A stretch of 44,907 bases of DNA from Actinomycetes bacterium (GCA_023424135.1 JAFAEH010000217.1:1-44907); one strand, 5' to 3'; positions 16,038-26,400 are shown, counted from the first letter of the stretch. The notes: generated by a model not told the origin, from the letters alone. Program-made: numbers and translations.

Positions 16038-17576
16038 GTGGACGACGAGCTGCAGCGGTCCGGCGTGACACTGGTCCCGCTCGACGACGGTGGACGCGTG
16101 GCCGTCTTCGCCGCGGACGTCGAGCGTGCGCGCGCGGTGGTCGCGGCGTTGGGGGCGCCCGCGGCGTCCGATCAGGCGGGGCAGGGCGCCGCTGCCGCGG
16201 GCATGGCGGGTGCCGTCGCCTCGGCCGTCGGGTCCGGGGCGCAGGGCATCGCGCAGCTGCACGGGGTGGTGCAGCTGGCGCCGCACACCCTCGCGCAGCT
16301 GCAGTCCGGCGCCCGCCTGATGACGTCGGGCGGCTGGACCCTCGGGACGGTCGTCGGCCAGAACGGTCAGATCGTCGGCAACGCCGCCTTCACGGCCGTG
16401 GGCGCGGGCACGTCGATGGCGACGATGGCAGCCACGATGGGCACGAGCGTCGCGCTGGCCGCCGTCCAGCTGCAGCTCGTCCGCATCCAGCAGGCGGTCG
16501 AGCAGGTCGCCGCCCGCGTCGAGGTGCTGCTCGGCGAGACCCGCGAGATCCGGTCGGCGGAGATCGAGACGCGCATCGACCGCGTGATCCGCGAGTCGCG
16601 GTGGGCGATCGAGCTCCGCCACGTCCCGCCCACGATGGTCGACGAGCTGCGCGGCGACGGGCACGCGCTCGAGGCGTACTGCCGCAGCACCGTGCGGCTG
16701 CTGGCGCAGCGGGTCGACGGCCTCGGGCGCGGCAAGGCCGCCAGCAGGCAGGAAGCGCTGCAGCAGGAGGCGGGCCAGATCGCCCGTGACGTCGTGAACC
16801 TGCACGCCGCCGCCGACTGCTGGCTGGGCTACGAGCTGCTGCGTGCGTCCGCGGTCACGGCGTCCTCGCCGGTGTACGCCGCGCAGATCGCCGCCGACGC
16901 CGCCGAGCGGACCGACGAGTGGCGGCAGCGCGCAGCCGAGCAGATCGCCGTGCTGCAGCAGCGGCTCCGACGCATCGACGCCGCACCCGGCAAGGGGTTC
17001 AACCCGCGCACCAAGCGCACCGTCCGCGAGCTCGCGCGTCAGCTCGCCGAGGCCGTGGCGGCCGCGATCCCCGCCGTCGAACCGGCCGTGCCGGAACCGG
17101 CAGACCTGCTGGGTCTCCGCGACGAGCAGCGTGAGCGGCTCCTCCAGGAGCTGCGCTGGCGGCTCGACGACGGTGCGCTCCTGCTGCTCGCGGGCGTCGC
17201 AATCCCGCGCATGTCCGACGTCGGCGGCATCGACGTCGCGCGTGCGGCCCTCCGCTCGGTCGGTGCGCGTGACGGCTTCGTCGCCGTGCGGGGAGCGCGG
17301 GTGCTCGTCGGCGTCGTGAAGGACTTCGTCGAGGACGGGACGCTCCTGGTCGACGTACCGCGCGGCGCGTGCGTGGTCTCCGGGGTCGAGGACGACGGTG
17401 ACGGCGTGTTCACGCTCGGGTCCGACGACGAGCGCGTGCGCGTGGTGCCGCTCGACGCCGAACGTCGGATGGCCCCGTCGATGCTGCGGCACCGGGTACA
17501 GCGGGCGGTGGAGTTCGTGCCGTACGCGGCGTTGGGGGGCGGTGCCGGCGAGTCGGCTGCGCTGCGCCAGGACTGA
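16038..17576 (+). CDS. Unrecognised 512-aa protein with glycine-rich hydrophobic helices
   Basis: I do not recognise a named family. Start: GTG 16038 with GGGAGG seven nt upstream. Residues 1-35 look like a small strand/helix unit. Residues 45-160 are rich in Gly, Ala and Met, with alternating hydrophobic stretches (GMAGAVASAVGSGAQGIAQ and GTSMATMAATMGTSVALAA). Residues 160-360 are long amphipathic helices with probable coiled coil. Residues 380-500 look beta-rich, resembling a small PH-like module (GFVAVRGARVLVGVV, GTLLVDVPRGACVV). The build recalls proteins that insert a helical hairpin into membranes, but that is speculation. Its position at the edge of a defence island makes an immunity role possible. 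Codon use is like the host. Confidence 0.7.
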   Translation: MDDELQRSGVTLVPLDDGGRVAVFAADVERARAVVAALGAPAASDQAGQGAAAAGMAGAVASAVGSGAQGIAQLHGVVQLAPHTLAQLQSGARLMTSGGWTLGTVVGQNGQIVGNAAFTAVGAGTSMATMAATMGTSVALAAVQLQLVRIQQAVEQVAARVEVLLGETREIRSAEIETRIDRVIRESRWAIELRHVPPTMVDELRGDGHALEAYCRSTVRLLAQRVDGLGRGKAASRQEALQQEAGQIARDVVNLHAAADCWLGYELLRASAVTASSPVYAAQIAADAAERTDEWRQRAAEQIAVLQQRLRRIDAAPGKGFNPRTKRTVRELARQLAEAVAAAIPAVEPAVPEPADLLGLRDEQRERLLQELRWRLDDGALLLLAGVAIPRMSDVGGIDVARAALRSVGARDGFVAVRGARVLVGVVKDFVEDGTLLVDVPRGACVVSGVEDDGDGVFTLGSDDERVRVVPLDAERRMAPSMLRHRVQRAVEFVPYAALGGGAGESAALRQD

Positions 17577-17583
17577 TCGGTGG

Positions 17584-18033
17584 AGGCGACCGACCCGAGG
17601 CATCGGCGGCGACGCAGCGCTCGACCTGCTCGTCACGCGCCGTGACCGGCTCGAGGCGCTGCTGCGGGAGGTCCCGCGGGACGTCGCGCTCGCGGATCTC
17701 ACAGCGGACGAGGTCGGCGACTCCTGGACGGTGCGGCCCCTGTACCGGGAGCTCCTGTCGATCCGCGGGCTCGGTGAGACGAGCGTGACCAAGCTGCTCG
17801 CGCGCAAGCGACCGCACCTGGTGCCGATCCTCGACTCTGTCGTGGCCGAGGAGCTCGGGGTCGTGAAGGGCCGCTACTGGAGCCCCCTGCACGCGTGCCT
17901 CGTGGCCGACGACCGTCGGATGCATCGTCGGCTCGAGGCGTTGCGCGAGACCGCGGGGATCGGGGCGGACATCTCGGTGCTGCGGGTGTTCGACGTCCTC
18001 GTGTGGATGGTGGGGAAGGGGTACGACCGGTAG
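17584..18033 (+). pseudogene. DUF6308-like protein, 5'-truncated
   Basis: The frame ending at 18033 encodes ALDLLVTRRDRLEALLREVP, then LYRELLSIRGLGETSVTKLL, ARKRPHLVPILDSVV and FDVLVWMVGKGYDR. The GLGETSVTKLLARKRP stretch looks like a helix-hairpin-helix and matches my recollection of actinobacterial DUF6308 proteins, which usually have about 60-70 more N-terminal residues. Here no ATG, GTG or TTG exists in frame between the end of the upstream gene and the conserved part, and the frame before 17584 is only a shadow of that gene. It is therefore probably a truncated remnant; an unusual start codon cannot be excluded. Confidence 0.55.
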
Positions 18034-18057
18034 CAGCGGAGGTCCTGAGCGCAGGTA

Positions 18058-20577
18058 TCAGGCGCGGCGGAACTCCTCGGTGTGTGCGGGGAACACGGTC
18101 GCGAACGCCTCGGTGGTCCTCACGAGCCAGTCGGCCAGCTCGCCGGCGGCCGTGTCGTCGCGCCAGTCACCGCCGTGCCGCAGGAGAACCTGGCTGGACT
18201 TGTTCTCCGGCTTGTCGCGCCATTCGAGGGGAGCTCCGAGCGCCTCCTCGATCAGGGCTCGACGGCCGTGCAGATGGGCGAAGAGGGCCTTGTCGTCGCG
18301 CACGTAGAACGAGCAGTAGACGGCGGGTTCGCGCGACGACAGCGACAGCACGACGGCGCACCCGGGGACCCCGATGTTGACGTCGATGGCGTCTTGCGTG
18401 GACGGCTTGGGCCACGACCGAACGCGCGTGCTGGTGCGTTCGCCGACGTCCCGCACCTTCTGGAAGAACGCCTGGCGCTGCGCGAGCAACGGCCGGGTGC
18501 CGGTCGCTCGCCATGACGGCGAGGACTCGGGGACCTCGAGGCCGACGAGCGCGGCGAGCTCTTCGCCGTCGATGAATTGCTCGGGGTCGGCATGACCGTC
18601 GTCGTCGAACCGGAGGCCTTCTGCCTCGAGGTAGGTGCGGGGGTCCTCGGTACGCGCGGGATCGAGCCATCGGAACCCGGGGGAGATGGTCCCGCCGGTC
18701 TGCAGGACCCGCCACGCTCCCTGCATGAGGTGCGTCGTGATGATCGCGGCGACGGGCTGCGGGTATGACCCGGCGACGAGCGCGACCTCGCCGTAGGAGG
18801 TCCACCGTCCGGCGGGGATCTCCGCGACGATCGAGGCGATGAGTCGGCGCGTCTCCGACGGCTGGTCGTCGCGCCCGCCGACGAGCGACTCGTTCGGTCC
18901 TGGCCAGATGCTGATGATCTGCTCGGCAAGAGCCGCGCCGCGCGCGTCGATCTGCGGGACGCTCCAGGCCTCGTGCGCCGCGATCTCCTGGTTCATCCGG
19001 AGCCCGGATGTCGCGAGCTTGGTGCGCTTGGCGGAGAAGGCGCGGTTGCTGAGCTCGCTGTTGTAGCCGGTGAGCGTGAGGTTCCCCAGCGTGTGGACGA
19101 TGCGCTCGTGCTCGGTCGTCGGGTCTGCCCTGTCGGTGATGCCTGCCGCGAACTCGTCCCTGACCGCGTCGGTCAGCGTCTGCGGCAGGATGTGCTCGAT
19201 GGTGAGCGTCGCGGGGTCCACCGCCTCCTTCGACCCGTGGGACTCCTCGAGCCACTGAAGGATGAGCTTCTTCTGTGCCGCGCGGCCCTGCCAGTAGAAG
19301 GGCACCACACCAACCGCGGCACGGATCTGTGCGTCCGTGGCGAAGTGGCGGCGGCCCCGCGACAGGTAGTCACGTAGCGCGACGTCGACGGCGGTGGCGT
19401 CGGTGACGGCCCCGACCGCCTGGAGAAGGCTGCGGTTGAGCCCGGCAGTCGCCCGCCCGACGACGATGCGACGGACGAAGTACGACTCCAACGTGAGGAG
19501 CGCCGCGGCCGCCTCGGAGGGTGTCGCGGTTCCCGCGGATCGGCGCGCGAGGATCGCCATGACGACGGGGTAGGCCGTCGTCGAGCCCCACGCGCGGATG
19601 CGCTCGAGGTGGTGACGAATCGTGGGGTCGGTCTCGCGGTTCGGGTCGAGGATGGTCGCGAGGAGCTCGCCGAGCGCAGCGATGCGTCGAATCTCGGACT
19701 CGATCTCCTGAGGGGTGGTCAGCTTCTCGAGCCGCTTCTGCTGGCCCGCGTACGTGTCGGACTGCTTCGCGCGTTCGTCGCGCTGCGCGAGGTCCAGCCA
19801 GAACAGCAGCTCGAGCTCGTCCGAGGTGAGCTTCTTCTCCAGCGGCAGCCACACGCTGTCGTAGACCTCCTCGGCGTGGTCGCCGAGGCGCATGAACAGG
19901 TAGTTCTTCAGCAGGTCGGACTGGTTCAGCTGCAGCCCGGTGTTGTTGAGCGACTCGAAGATGCGGTGCGCGTTGTCCCCGGGCTCCGCGGTGACCACGA
20001 CGACGGCCAGTCCGTGGACCACCGCGTGCTGGATCTGCTCGAGGTCGTACGGGTCGTCGGGGTCGTCCGCCGCTGCGATCCTCGACCGGAAGTGGTTGTA
20101 GGCGATGCCGATGGCGTCGGACCCGCCGGCGTCGGGAGACGAGGTCAGCACCGCCTGGTAGGCCGCGCGGTCGGCCTGGGTCGGCAGCACCTTCGCGGGC
20201 TTGCCCTTGTCGTACACGTTCACCAGGTACTGGGCGTGGATGCCTTCGGCGCTCTCGGAGTCGCCGGTCTCGGCGAGGTGGTCGCGCAGGGCCGCGAGCA
20301 GGAGCGTGAGCGTCGTGAGCCGCTGCTGGCCGTCGACGACGAGCAGCTTCGACACCCCGACGGCGTTGAAGTCGGGGCTCGTGGCGAGGACGAGCGAGCC
20401 GATGAAGTGACTGGTCTTCGGGTCCGCGCGGCGGGCCGCTGCCAGCTCGACGACGTCGTCCCACAGCTGGTCGAGCTGCTTCTTCGTCCACGAGTACGTC
20501 CGCTGGTACAGCGGCACCTGGTACTGCTTCTTGCCCTCGAGCACGCCGGCGAAGCTCGTCTCCGTCGCCTTGACCAC
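18058..20577 (-). CDS. GmrSD-type restriction protein fused to ATL-like and DUF4268 domains
   Basis: An 839-aa multidomain protein. Residues about 8-230: DUF262 (GmrS-like, ParB-fold NTP-dependent) with VDGQQRLTTL at 81-90 and FESLNNTGLQL at 207-217. Residues about 400-540: DUF1524 HNH nuclease with TIEHILPQ (459-466) and HTLGNLTLTGYN (495-506). Residues about 576-675: a domain resembling O6-alkylguanine transferase/ATL DNA-binding folds (IPAGRWTSYGEVALVAG), where the reactive PCHRV is replaced by GAWRV, so it cannot be a Cys alkyltransferase. Residues about 695-835: DUF4268. GmrSD and BrxU proteins cut modified phage DNA; the ATL-like part could add a base-flipping sensor. GTG start with GGAGG; divergent from hsdM. 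Confidence 0.85.
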   Translation of the reverse strand: MVKATETSFAGVLEGKKQYQVPLYQRTYSWTKKQLDQLWDDVVELAAARRADPKTSHFIGSLVLATSPDFNAVGVSKLLVVDGQQRLTTLTLLLAALRDHLAETGDSESAEGIHAQYLVNVYDKGKPAKVLPTQADRAAYQAVLTSSPDAGGSDAIGIAYNHFRSRIAAADDPDDPYDLEQIQHAVVHGLAVVVVTAEPGDNAHRIFESLNNTGLQLNQSDLLKNYLFMRLGDHAEEVYDSVWLPLEKKLTSDELELLFWLDLAQRDERAKQSDTYAGQQKRLEKLTTPQEIESEIRRIAALGELLATILDPNRETDPTIRHHLERIRAWGSTTAYPVVMAILARRSAGTATPSEAAAALLTLESYFVRRIVVGRATAGLNRSLLQAVGAVTDATAVDVALRDYLSRGRRHFATDAQIRAAVGVVPFYWQGRAAQKKLILQWLEESHGSKEAVDPATLTIEHILPQTLTDAVRDEFAAGITDRADPTTEHERIVHTLGNLTLTGYNSELSNRAFSAKRTKLATSGLRMNQEIAAHEAWSVPQIDARGAALAEQIISIWPGPNESLVGGRDDQPSETRRLIASIVAEIPAGRWTSYGEVALVAGSYPQPVAAIITTHLMQGAWRVLQTGGTISPGFRWLDPARTEDPRTYLEAEGLRFDDDGHADPEQFIDGEELAALVGLEVPESSPSWRATGTRPLLAQRQAFFQKVRDVGERTSTRVRSWPKPSTQDAIDVNIGVPGCAVVLSLSSREPAVYCSFYVRDDKALFAHLHGRRALIEEALGAPLEWRDKPENKSSQVLLRHGGDWRDDTAAGELADWLVRTTEAFATVFPAHTEEFRRA

Positions 20578-20678
20578 ACGTGCCTCCTGGCTCTCGCCGT
20601 CGATCAGCTCGCGACACCGTAGCGCTCGACGACGGAGCGCGGCGGGGACTGTGGGCTGGCGGCGTTAAGGTCACCCGC

Positions 20679-22253
20679 ATGAACCGCGAGACCCAGAGGG
20701 CAGAGCTGCACAAGACCATCTGGAGGATCGCGAACGACCTGCGCGGCAGCGTGGACGGCTGGGACTTCAAGCAGTACGTGCTCGGGTTCCTGTTCTACCG
20801 GTACATCTCGGAGAACCTCACGGCGTACCTCAACGCCGCCGAGCACGAGGCCGGCGACCCGGACTTCGACTACGCACAGCTCTCGAACCGGGATGCCGAG
20901 GACCCCGACTTCGTCCGGGACGTCGTGGCGGAGAAGGGGTTCTTCATCCGGCCCTCGGAGCTGTTCGTCAACGTGCGTGCCCGCGCTCCTCGGGACGCGA
21001 ACCTCAACGAGACGCTCGAACGGGTGTTCCGCAACATCGAGCAGTCCGCGGTCGGTACCAGCGCTGAGGACGACCTGAAGGGTCTGTTCGACGACCTCGA
21101 CGTCAACTCGAACAAGCTGGGGCCGACCGTGGCGAAGCGCAACGAGCAGCTCGTCAAGCTGCTCGACGCGATTGGCGACCTGAACCTTGGCAGCGGGACC
21201 TTCAGCGAGAACAAGATCGACGCGTTCGGTGACGCCTACGAGTACCTGATGCAGATGTACGCGTCGTCGGCCGGCAAGTCCGGCGGGGAGTACTACACGC
21301 CGCAGGAGGTCTCCGAGCTGCTCGCGCGGATCACCGTGGTGGGCAAGACGAGCGTGAACAAGGTGTACGACCCCGCTTGCGGCTCGGGGTCGCTGCTGCT
21401 GAAGTACCGCAAGGTGCTCGGCAAGGACGGTGTGCGGCAGGGGTACTACGGGCAGGAGATCAACCTGACCACGTACAACCTGTGCCGGATCAACATGTTC
21501 CTGCACGACATCAACTACGAGGACTTCAGCATCGCGCACGGCGACACGCTGATCGACCCCGTGCACTGGGACGACGAGCCGTTCGAGGCGATCGTGTCCA
21601 ACCCGCCGTACTCGATCCGGTGGGAAGGTGACGCCAACCCGCTGCTCATCAACGACCCGCGCTACGCCCCGGCAGGCGTGCTGGCACCGAAGTCCAAGGC
21701 GGACCTGGCGTTCACCATGCACATGCTGTCATGGCTGGCTGTCAACGGCACCGCGGCGATCGTCGAGTTCCCCGGGGTGCTGTACCGCGGCGGTGCGGAG
21801 CAGAAGATCCGCAAGTACCTCATCGACAACAACTACGTCGACACGGTGATCCAGCTACCGCCGGACCTGTTCTTCGGCACCACGATCGCCACCTGCATCA
21901 TCGTGCTGAAGAAGTCGAAGACCGACAACGCCGTGCTGTTCATCGACGCGAGCGCCGAGTTCGTGCGGGGTGGGAACAAGAACAAGCTCGCTGAGGTGAA
22001 CCAGGAGAGGATCCTGGAGGCGTTCACCGCACGCGAGGACGTCGCTCACTTCGCGCGGCTCGTCGAGAATGAGGCCATCGGCCAGAACGGCTACAACATC
22101 TCGGTGTCGTCCTGGGTGGAGCCCGAGGACACCCGCGAGGTCGTCGACATCACGGATCTCAATGCCCGCATCGCGGGCATCGTCGAGCGTCAGGCGGAGC
22201 TGCGTGAGCAGATCGACGCGATCGTGGCTGACCTCGAAGGTGCCGACGCGTGA
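20679..22253 (+). CDS. hsdM: Type I restriction-modification DNA methyltransferase subunit HsdM
   Basis: A 524-aa N6-adenine methyltransferase subunit that, with HsdS, methylates the host recognition sequence. N-terminal HsdM bundle (residues 8-165, IANDLRGSVDGWDFKQYVLG), then the SAM motif DPACGSGSLL (231-240), the GGEYYTP lead-in, and the catalytic NPPY (308-311). The C-terminal helical arm ends with heptads (VERQAELREQIDAIVADLE) that contact HsdS. ATG 20679 is preceded at 7 nt by TAAGGT, readable either as a leaderless -10 box or as an AAGG ribosome site. It overlaps hsdS by GTGA. The first gene of a complete hsdMSR operon. Confidence 0.96.
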   Translation: MNRETQRAELHKTIWRIANDLRGSVDGWDFKQYVLGFLFYRYISENLTAYLNAAEHEAGDPDFDYAQLSNRDAEDPDFVRDVVAEKGFFIRPSELFVNVRARAPRDANLNETLERVFRNIEQSAVGTSAEDDLKGLFDDLDVNSNKLGPTVAKRNEQLVKLLDAIGDLNLGSGTFSENKIDAFGDAYEYLMQMYASSAGKSGGEYYTPQEVSELLARITVVGKTSVNKVYDPACGSGSLLLKYRKVLGKDGVRQGYYGQEINLTTYNLCRINMFLHDINYEDFSIAHGDTLIDPVHWDDEPFEAIVSNPPYSIRWEGDANPLLINDPRYAPAGVLAPKSKADLAFTMHMLSWLAVNGTAAIVEFPGVLYRGGAEQKIRKYLIDNNYVDTVIQLPPDLFFGTTIATCIIVLKKSKTDNAVLFIDASAEFVRGGNKNKLAEVNQERILEAFTAREDVAHFARLVENEAIGQNGYNISVSSWVEPEDTREVVDITDLNARIAGIVERQAELREQIDAIVADLEGADA

Positions 22254-23479
22254 GTCGGATCGATGACCTGATCAGGCAGTACGCGCCCGATGGTATCGAC
22301 TACAAGCCGCTCGGCGAGGTCGGCACGTTCGTCCGCGGTAACGGCCTGCAGAAGAAGGACTTCGTCGACGTCGGGTTCCCGTGCATCCACTACGGGCAGA
22401 TCTACACGTACTACGGAACCTCGACGACCTCGACCAAGTCATTCGTGACCGACGAGTTGAGTGCGCGTCTGCGTCGCGCCAAGCCCGGCGACCTGGTCAT
22501 CGCAACGACGAGCGAGAACATTGAGGACGTCGGCAAGGCGGTCGTGTGGCTCGGCGAGGGTGAGGTCGCGTTCGGTGGGCACACTAGTGTGTTCCGTCAC
22601 TCGCTCGAGCCAAAGTACGTCGCCTACTTCTTCCAGGCCGAGTCGTTCCAGGCGCAGAAGAAGAAGTACGTCAGCGGCACCAAGGTGAAGGAGTTGCCCT
22701 TCGCGGGCATCTCAAAGATCAAGATTCCTGTGCCGCCCCTTGAGGTGCAGCGGGAGATCGTGCGGGTGTTGGATGCCTTCGTGGAGCTGGAGGCGGAGCT
22801 GGAGGCGGAGCTGGACGCCCGCTCGCAGCAATACGATCACTATCGAGACTCGCTTCTAGAGTTTCGAGGCCGCTCTGACGTCAAATGGATTCGGATGGGC
22901 GAAGTAGGTGACTTTTTTCGCGGTCGCCGATTCACCAAGAGTGACGCGGTCCCTGACGGGATACCGAGCATCCACTACGGCGAGATCTATACGCACTACG
23001 GGGTGTGCGCCAAGACCTCGCGGACGCATGTCCGTACGGGTATGGCGGCAAGTCTCCGATATGCCCGTCCGGGTGACGTGGTGATCGCCAGCGTTGGTGA
23101 GACGGTCGCAGATGTCGGAAAAGCTGTTGCGTGGTTGGGGGAGGGTGACATCGCGATCCACGACGATACGTTCGCCTTCCGGTCCAATATGGATCCCACC
23201 TACGTCGTCTACGTCATGCAGACGGCCGCGTTTCACAGGCAGAAGGAGCAATACGTGGCGCGCAGCAAGGTTAAGCGGGTTGGTGGCGAGAATCTGGGGA
23301 AGATCGTCATTCCGGTTCCGCCCTTGGGCGAGCAGAGGCGCATCGTGAGCACCCTCAACAAGTTCGACGCCCTCATGAACGACCTGTCCTCCGGTCTGCC
23401 CGCAGAGATCGAGGCGCGCCGGCAGCAGTACGCGTACTACCGGGACCGCCTGCTGACGTTCAAGGAGAAGACGGCATGA
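22250..23479 (+). CDS. hsdS: Type I restriction-modification specificity subunit HsdS
   Basis: A 409-aa DNA-recognition subunit. Target-recognition domain 1 spans about residues 20-163, a conserved helical spacer 164-205, domain 2 about 212-360, and a second spacer to the end. The two domains are clearly homologous: PCIHYGQIYTYYG against PSIHYGEIYTHYG, KPGDLVIATTSEN against RPGDVVIASVGET, and DVGKAVVWLGEGE against DVGKAVAWLGEGD. They may read related half-sites. Domain 2 (about 22840-23330) has visibly lower GC and more A/T-ending codons than the flanks, as expected if it was swapped by recombination. GTG start overlaps the hsdM stop; the stop overlaps the hsdR ATG. Confidence 0.95.
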   Translation: MSRIDDLIRQYAPDGIDYKPLGEVGTFVRGNGLQKKDFVDVGFPCIHYGQIYTYYGTSTTSTKSFVTDELSARLRRAKPGDLVIATTSENIEDVGKAVVWLGEGEVAFGGHTSVFRHSLEPKYVAYFFQAESFQAQKKKYVSGTKVKELPFAGISKIKIPVPPLEVQREIVRVLDAFVELEAELEAELDARSQQYDHYRDSLLEFRGRSDVKWIRMGEVGDFFRGRRFTKSDAVPDGIPSIHYGEIYTHYGVCAKTSRTHVRTGMAASLRYARPGDVVIASVGETVADVGKAVAWLGEGDIAIHDDTFAFRSNMDPTYVVYVMQTAAFHRQKEQYVARSKVKRVGGENLGKIVIPVPPLGEQRRIVSTLNKFDALMNDLSSGLPAEIEARRQQYAYYRDRLLTFKEKTA

Positions 23480-26400
23480 GCGAGGGGTCGGGGAGCCGGT
23501 TCGAGCCGATCGCGTTGTCGTCGGAGTCGACGGTCGTCGCGGAGTTCGAGGCTGACCCGGCCGAGGCGACGCGGTACCAGTCGGAAGCCCGGCTCGAGGC
23601 CGAGCTGATCCGTCTGCTGCGGGAGCAGGCGTACGACTACCTGCCGATCAGGTCCGAGGCGGACCTCGTCGCGAACCTGCGCACCCAGCTCGAGGCGCTG
23701 AACCGGATGACGTTCACCGATGCCGAGTGGCAGCGGTTCTTCACCGAGAAGATCGCGGGGGAGCGGGACGGCATCGTCGAGAAGACGGTCCGCATCCAGG
23801 AGGACCACGTCCAGCTGCTCAAGCGGGACGACGGCACCTCGAAGAACATCACGCTGCTGGACAAGACCCACATCCACAACAACCGGCTGCAGGTCATCAA
23901 CCAGTACGAGGTCGCCGGTACGGCAGCAGGCGCCGACGGTCGCGCGCAGCGAGCCAACCGGTACGACGTGACGATCCTCGTCAACGGGCTGCCGCTGGTG
24001 CACGTCGAGCTCAAGCGACGCGGCGTCGACATCCGCGAGGCCTTCAACCAGATCAGTCGGTACCAGCGCGACTCGTTCTGGTCCGGGTCCGGCCTGTTCG
24101 AGTACGTCCAGCTGTTCGTCATCAGCAACGGCACGCTCACCAAGTACTACTCCAACACGACCCGCAAGCAGCACCTCGACGAGCAGGGCAAGGCGAAGCG
24201 CGGTCGCCGGACGTCGAGCTCCTTCGAGTTCACGTCCTGGTGGGCCGACGCCACCAACAAGCCCATCACCGACCTGGTCGGCTTCACCAAGACGTTCTTC
24301 GCCAAGCACTCGCTGCTCAACGTGCTCACTCAGTACTGCGTGCTCACCGCGGACCGCATGCTGCTGGTGATGCGCCCCTACCAGATCGCGGCCACCGAGC
24401 GGATCCTCAACCGCATCGAGACGTCCACCAACCTCAAGCAGTACGGCACGACCGCCGCCGGGGGGTACGTGTGGCACACCACCGGCTCGGGCAAGACCCT
24501 CACGTCGTTCAAGACCGCACAGCTCGCCTCACGGCTCGGCGACGTCGACAAGGTGCTGTTCGTCGTCGACCGCAAGGACCTGGACTATCAGACCATGCGC
24601 GAGTACGACCGGTTCCAGAGAGGCGCGGCCAACTCCAACACGTCGACCGCCGTCCTCAAGCGGCAGCTCGAGGACCCGTCCGCGCGCATCATCGTCACCA
24701 CCATCCAGAAGCTGTCGACGTTCGTCGCCACGAACAAGGGTCACGCCATCTACGACGGCCACGTCGTCGTCATCTTCGACGAGTGCCACCGCTCCCAGTT
24801 CGGTGACATGCACACCGCGATCACCCGGGCGTTCAAGCGGTACCACCTGTTCGGCTTCACCGGCACGCCGATCTTCGCGGACAACGCCGGCACAGGCGGG
24901 AACCCGACGCTGCGCACCACAGCCCAGGCCTTCGGCGACAAGCTGCACACCTACACGATCGTCGACGCGATCAACGACAAGAACGTCCTGCCGTTCCGGA
25001 TCGACTACGTCAACACGGTCAAGGTCGGGGCCGTCGTCGACAAGCAGGTCCCAGCGATCGACACGGAGCAGGCGCTCCTGGATCCCGTCCGCGTCCGCCA
25101 GGTCGCGCAGTACGTGCTGGACCACTTCGATCAGAAGACCAAGCGCAACCAGACCTACACCCTGGACGACCGGCGAGTCGCCGGCTTCAACGCGCTGTTT
25201 GCCACCGCCTCCATCACGGCGGCCAAGGTGTACTACAACATGTTCGGGCGTATTCAGGAGGGCCTCCCCGAAGCCAAGCGGCTGAAGGTCGCGCTCATCT
25301 ACTCCTACGCCGCCAACGAGGCCGAGGACGAGGCCGCCGCCGGGCTGCTCGGTGAGGAGCAGTTCGAGACGCACGCCCTCGATGCCGGCTCGCGCGACTT
25401 CCTCGAGGACGCGATCCAGGACTACAACAGCATGTTCGGCACGTCGTACGACACGAGCGCCGACCAGTTCCAGAACTACTACAAGGACCTGTCGCTGCGG
25501 ATGAAGAACCGCGAGGTCGACCTGGTCATCGTCGTCAACATGTTCCTCACCGGGTTCGACGCCACCACGCTCAACACGCTGTGGGTGGACAAGAACCTGC
25601 GAGCCCACGGCCTGATCCAGGCGTTCTCGCGGACGAACCGGATCCTCAACTCCGTCAAGACGTACGGCAACATCGTCTCGTTCCGGGACCTGGAAACCCA
25701 GACCAACGACGCGATCGCACTGTTCGGCAACAGGGACGCCGCCGGCATCGTGCTGCTCAAGCCCTACGCCGAATACTTCACCGAGTACGCCGACAAGGTC
25801 GCCGAGCTGCGCGAGCGGTTCCCGCTCGGCGTGCAGATCGTCGGGGAGCAAGCGCAGAAGGAGTTCATCGCCCTGTTCGGCGCGCTGCTGCGCCTGCGCA
25901 ACATCCTCGCGTCGTTCGACGACTTCACGGGCAACCAGATCCTCTCCGACCGTGACCTGCAGGACTACCAGTCGGTCTACCTGGACCTGTACCAGTCGTT
26001 CCGCCGCACCGACACCGCCGACCGGGAGTCGATCAACGACGACGTCGTCTTCGAGATCGAGCTCATCAAACAGGTCGAGATCAACGTCGACTACATCCTC
26101 ATGCTCGTCGAGCAGCATCGCGCCGCCAAGGGCGACGGCCAGGACAAGGAGATCAAGGCGACCATCGACCGGGCCGTCGACTCGAGCCCGTCGCTGCGCA
26201 ACAAGAAGGACCTCATCGAGGAGTTCGTCGACCGCCTGTCCATCGGCGAGGACGTCGCCGAGGAGTGGCGCTCCTACGTCGCCGCCAAGCGCGAGCAGGA
26301 GCTCCAGCGGATCATCACCGAAGAGAACCTTCGGCCCGACGAGACCCGCGCCTTCGTCGACGGTGCGTTCCGCGACGGGCAGGTCCGCACCACCGGCACC

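Noticed and set aside
20580..20678. N-terminal extension of hsdM to 20580
   Set aside because: The 33 extra residues are Arg-rich and unlike HsdM; ATG 20679 matches the family start and has a proper upstream signal.
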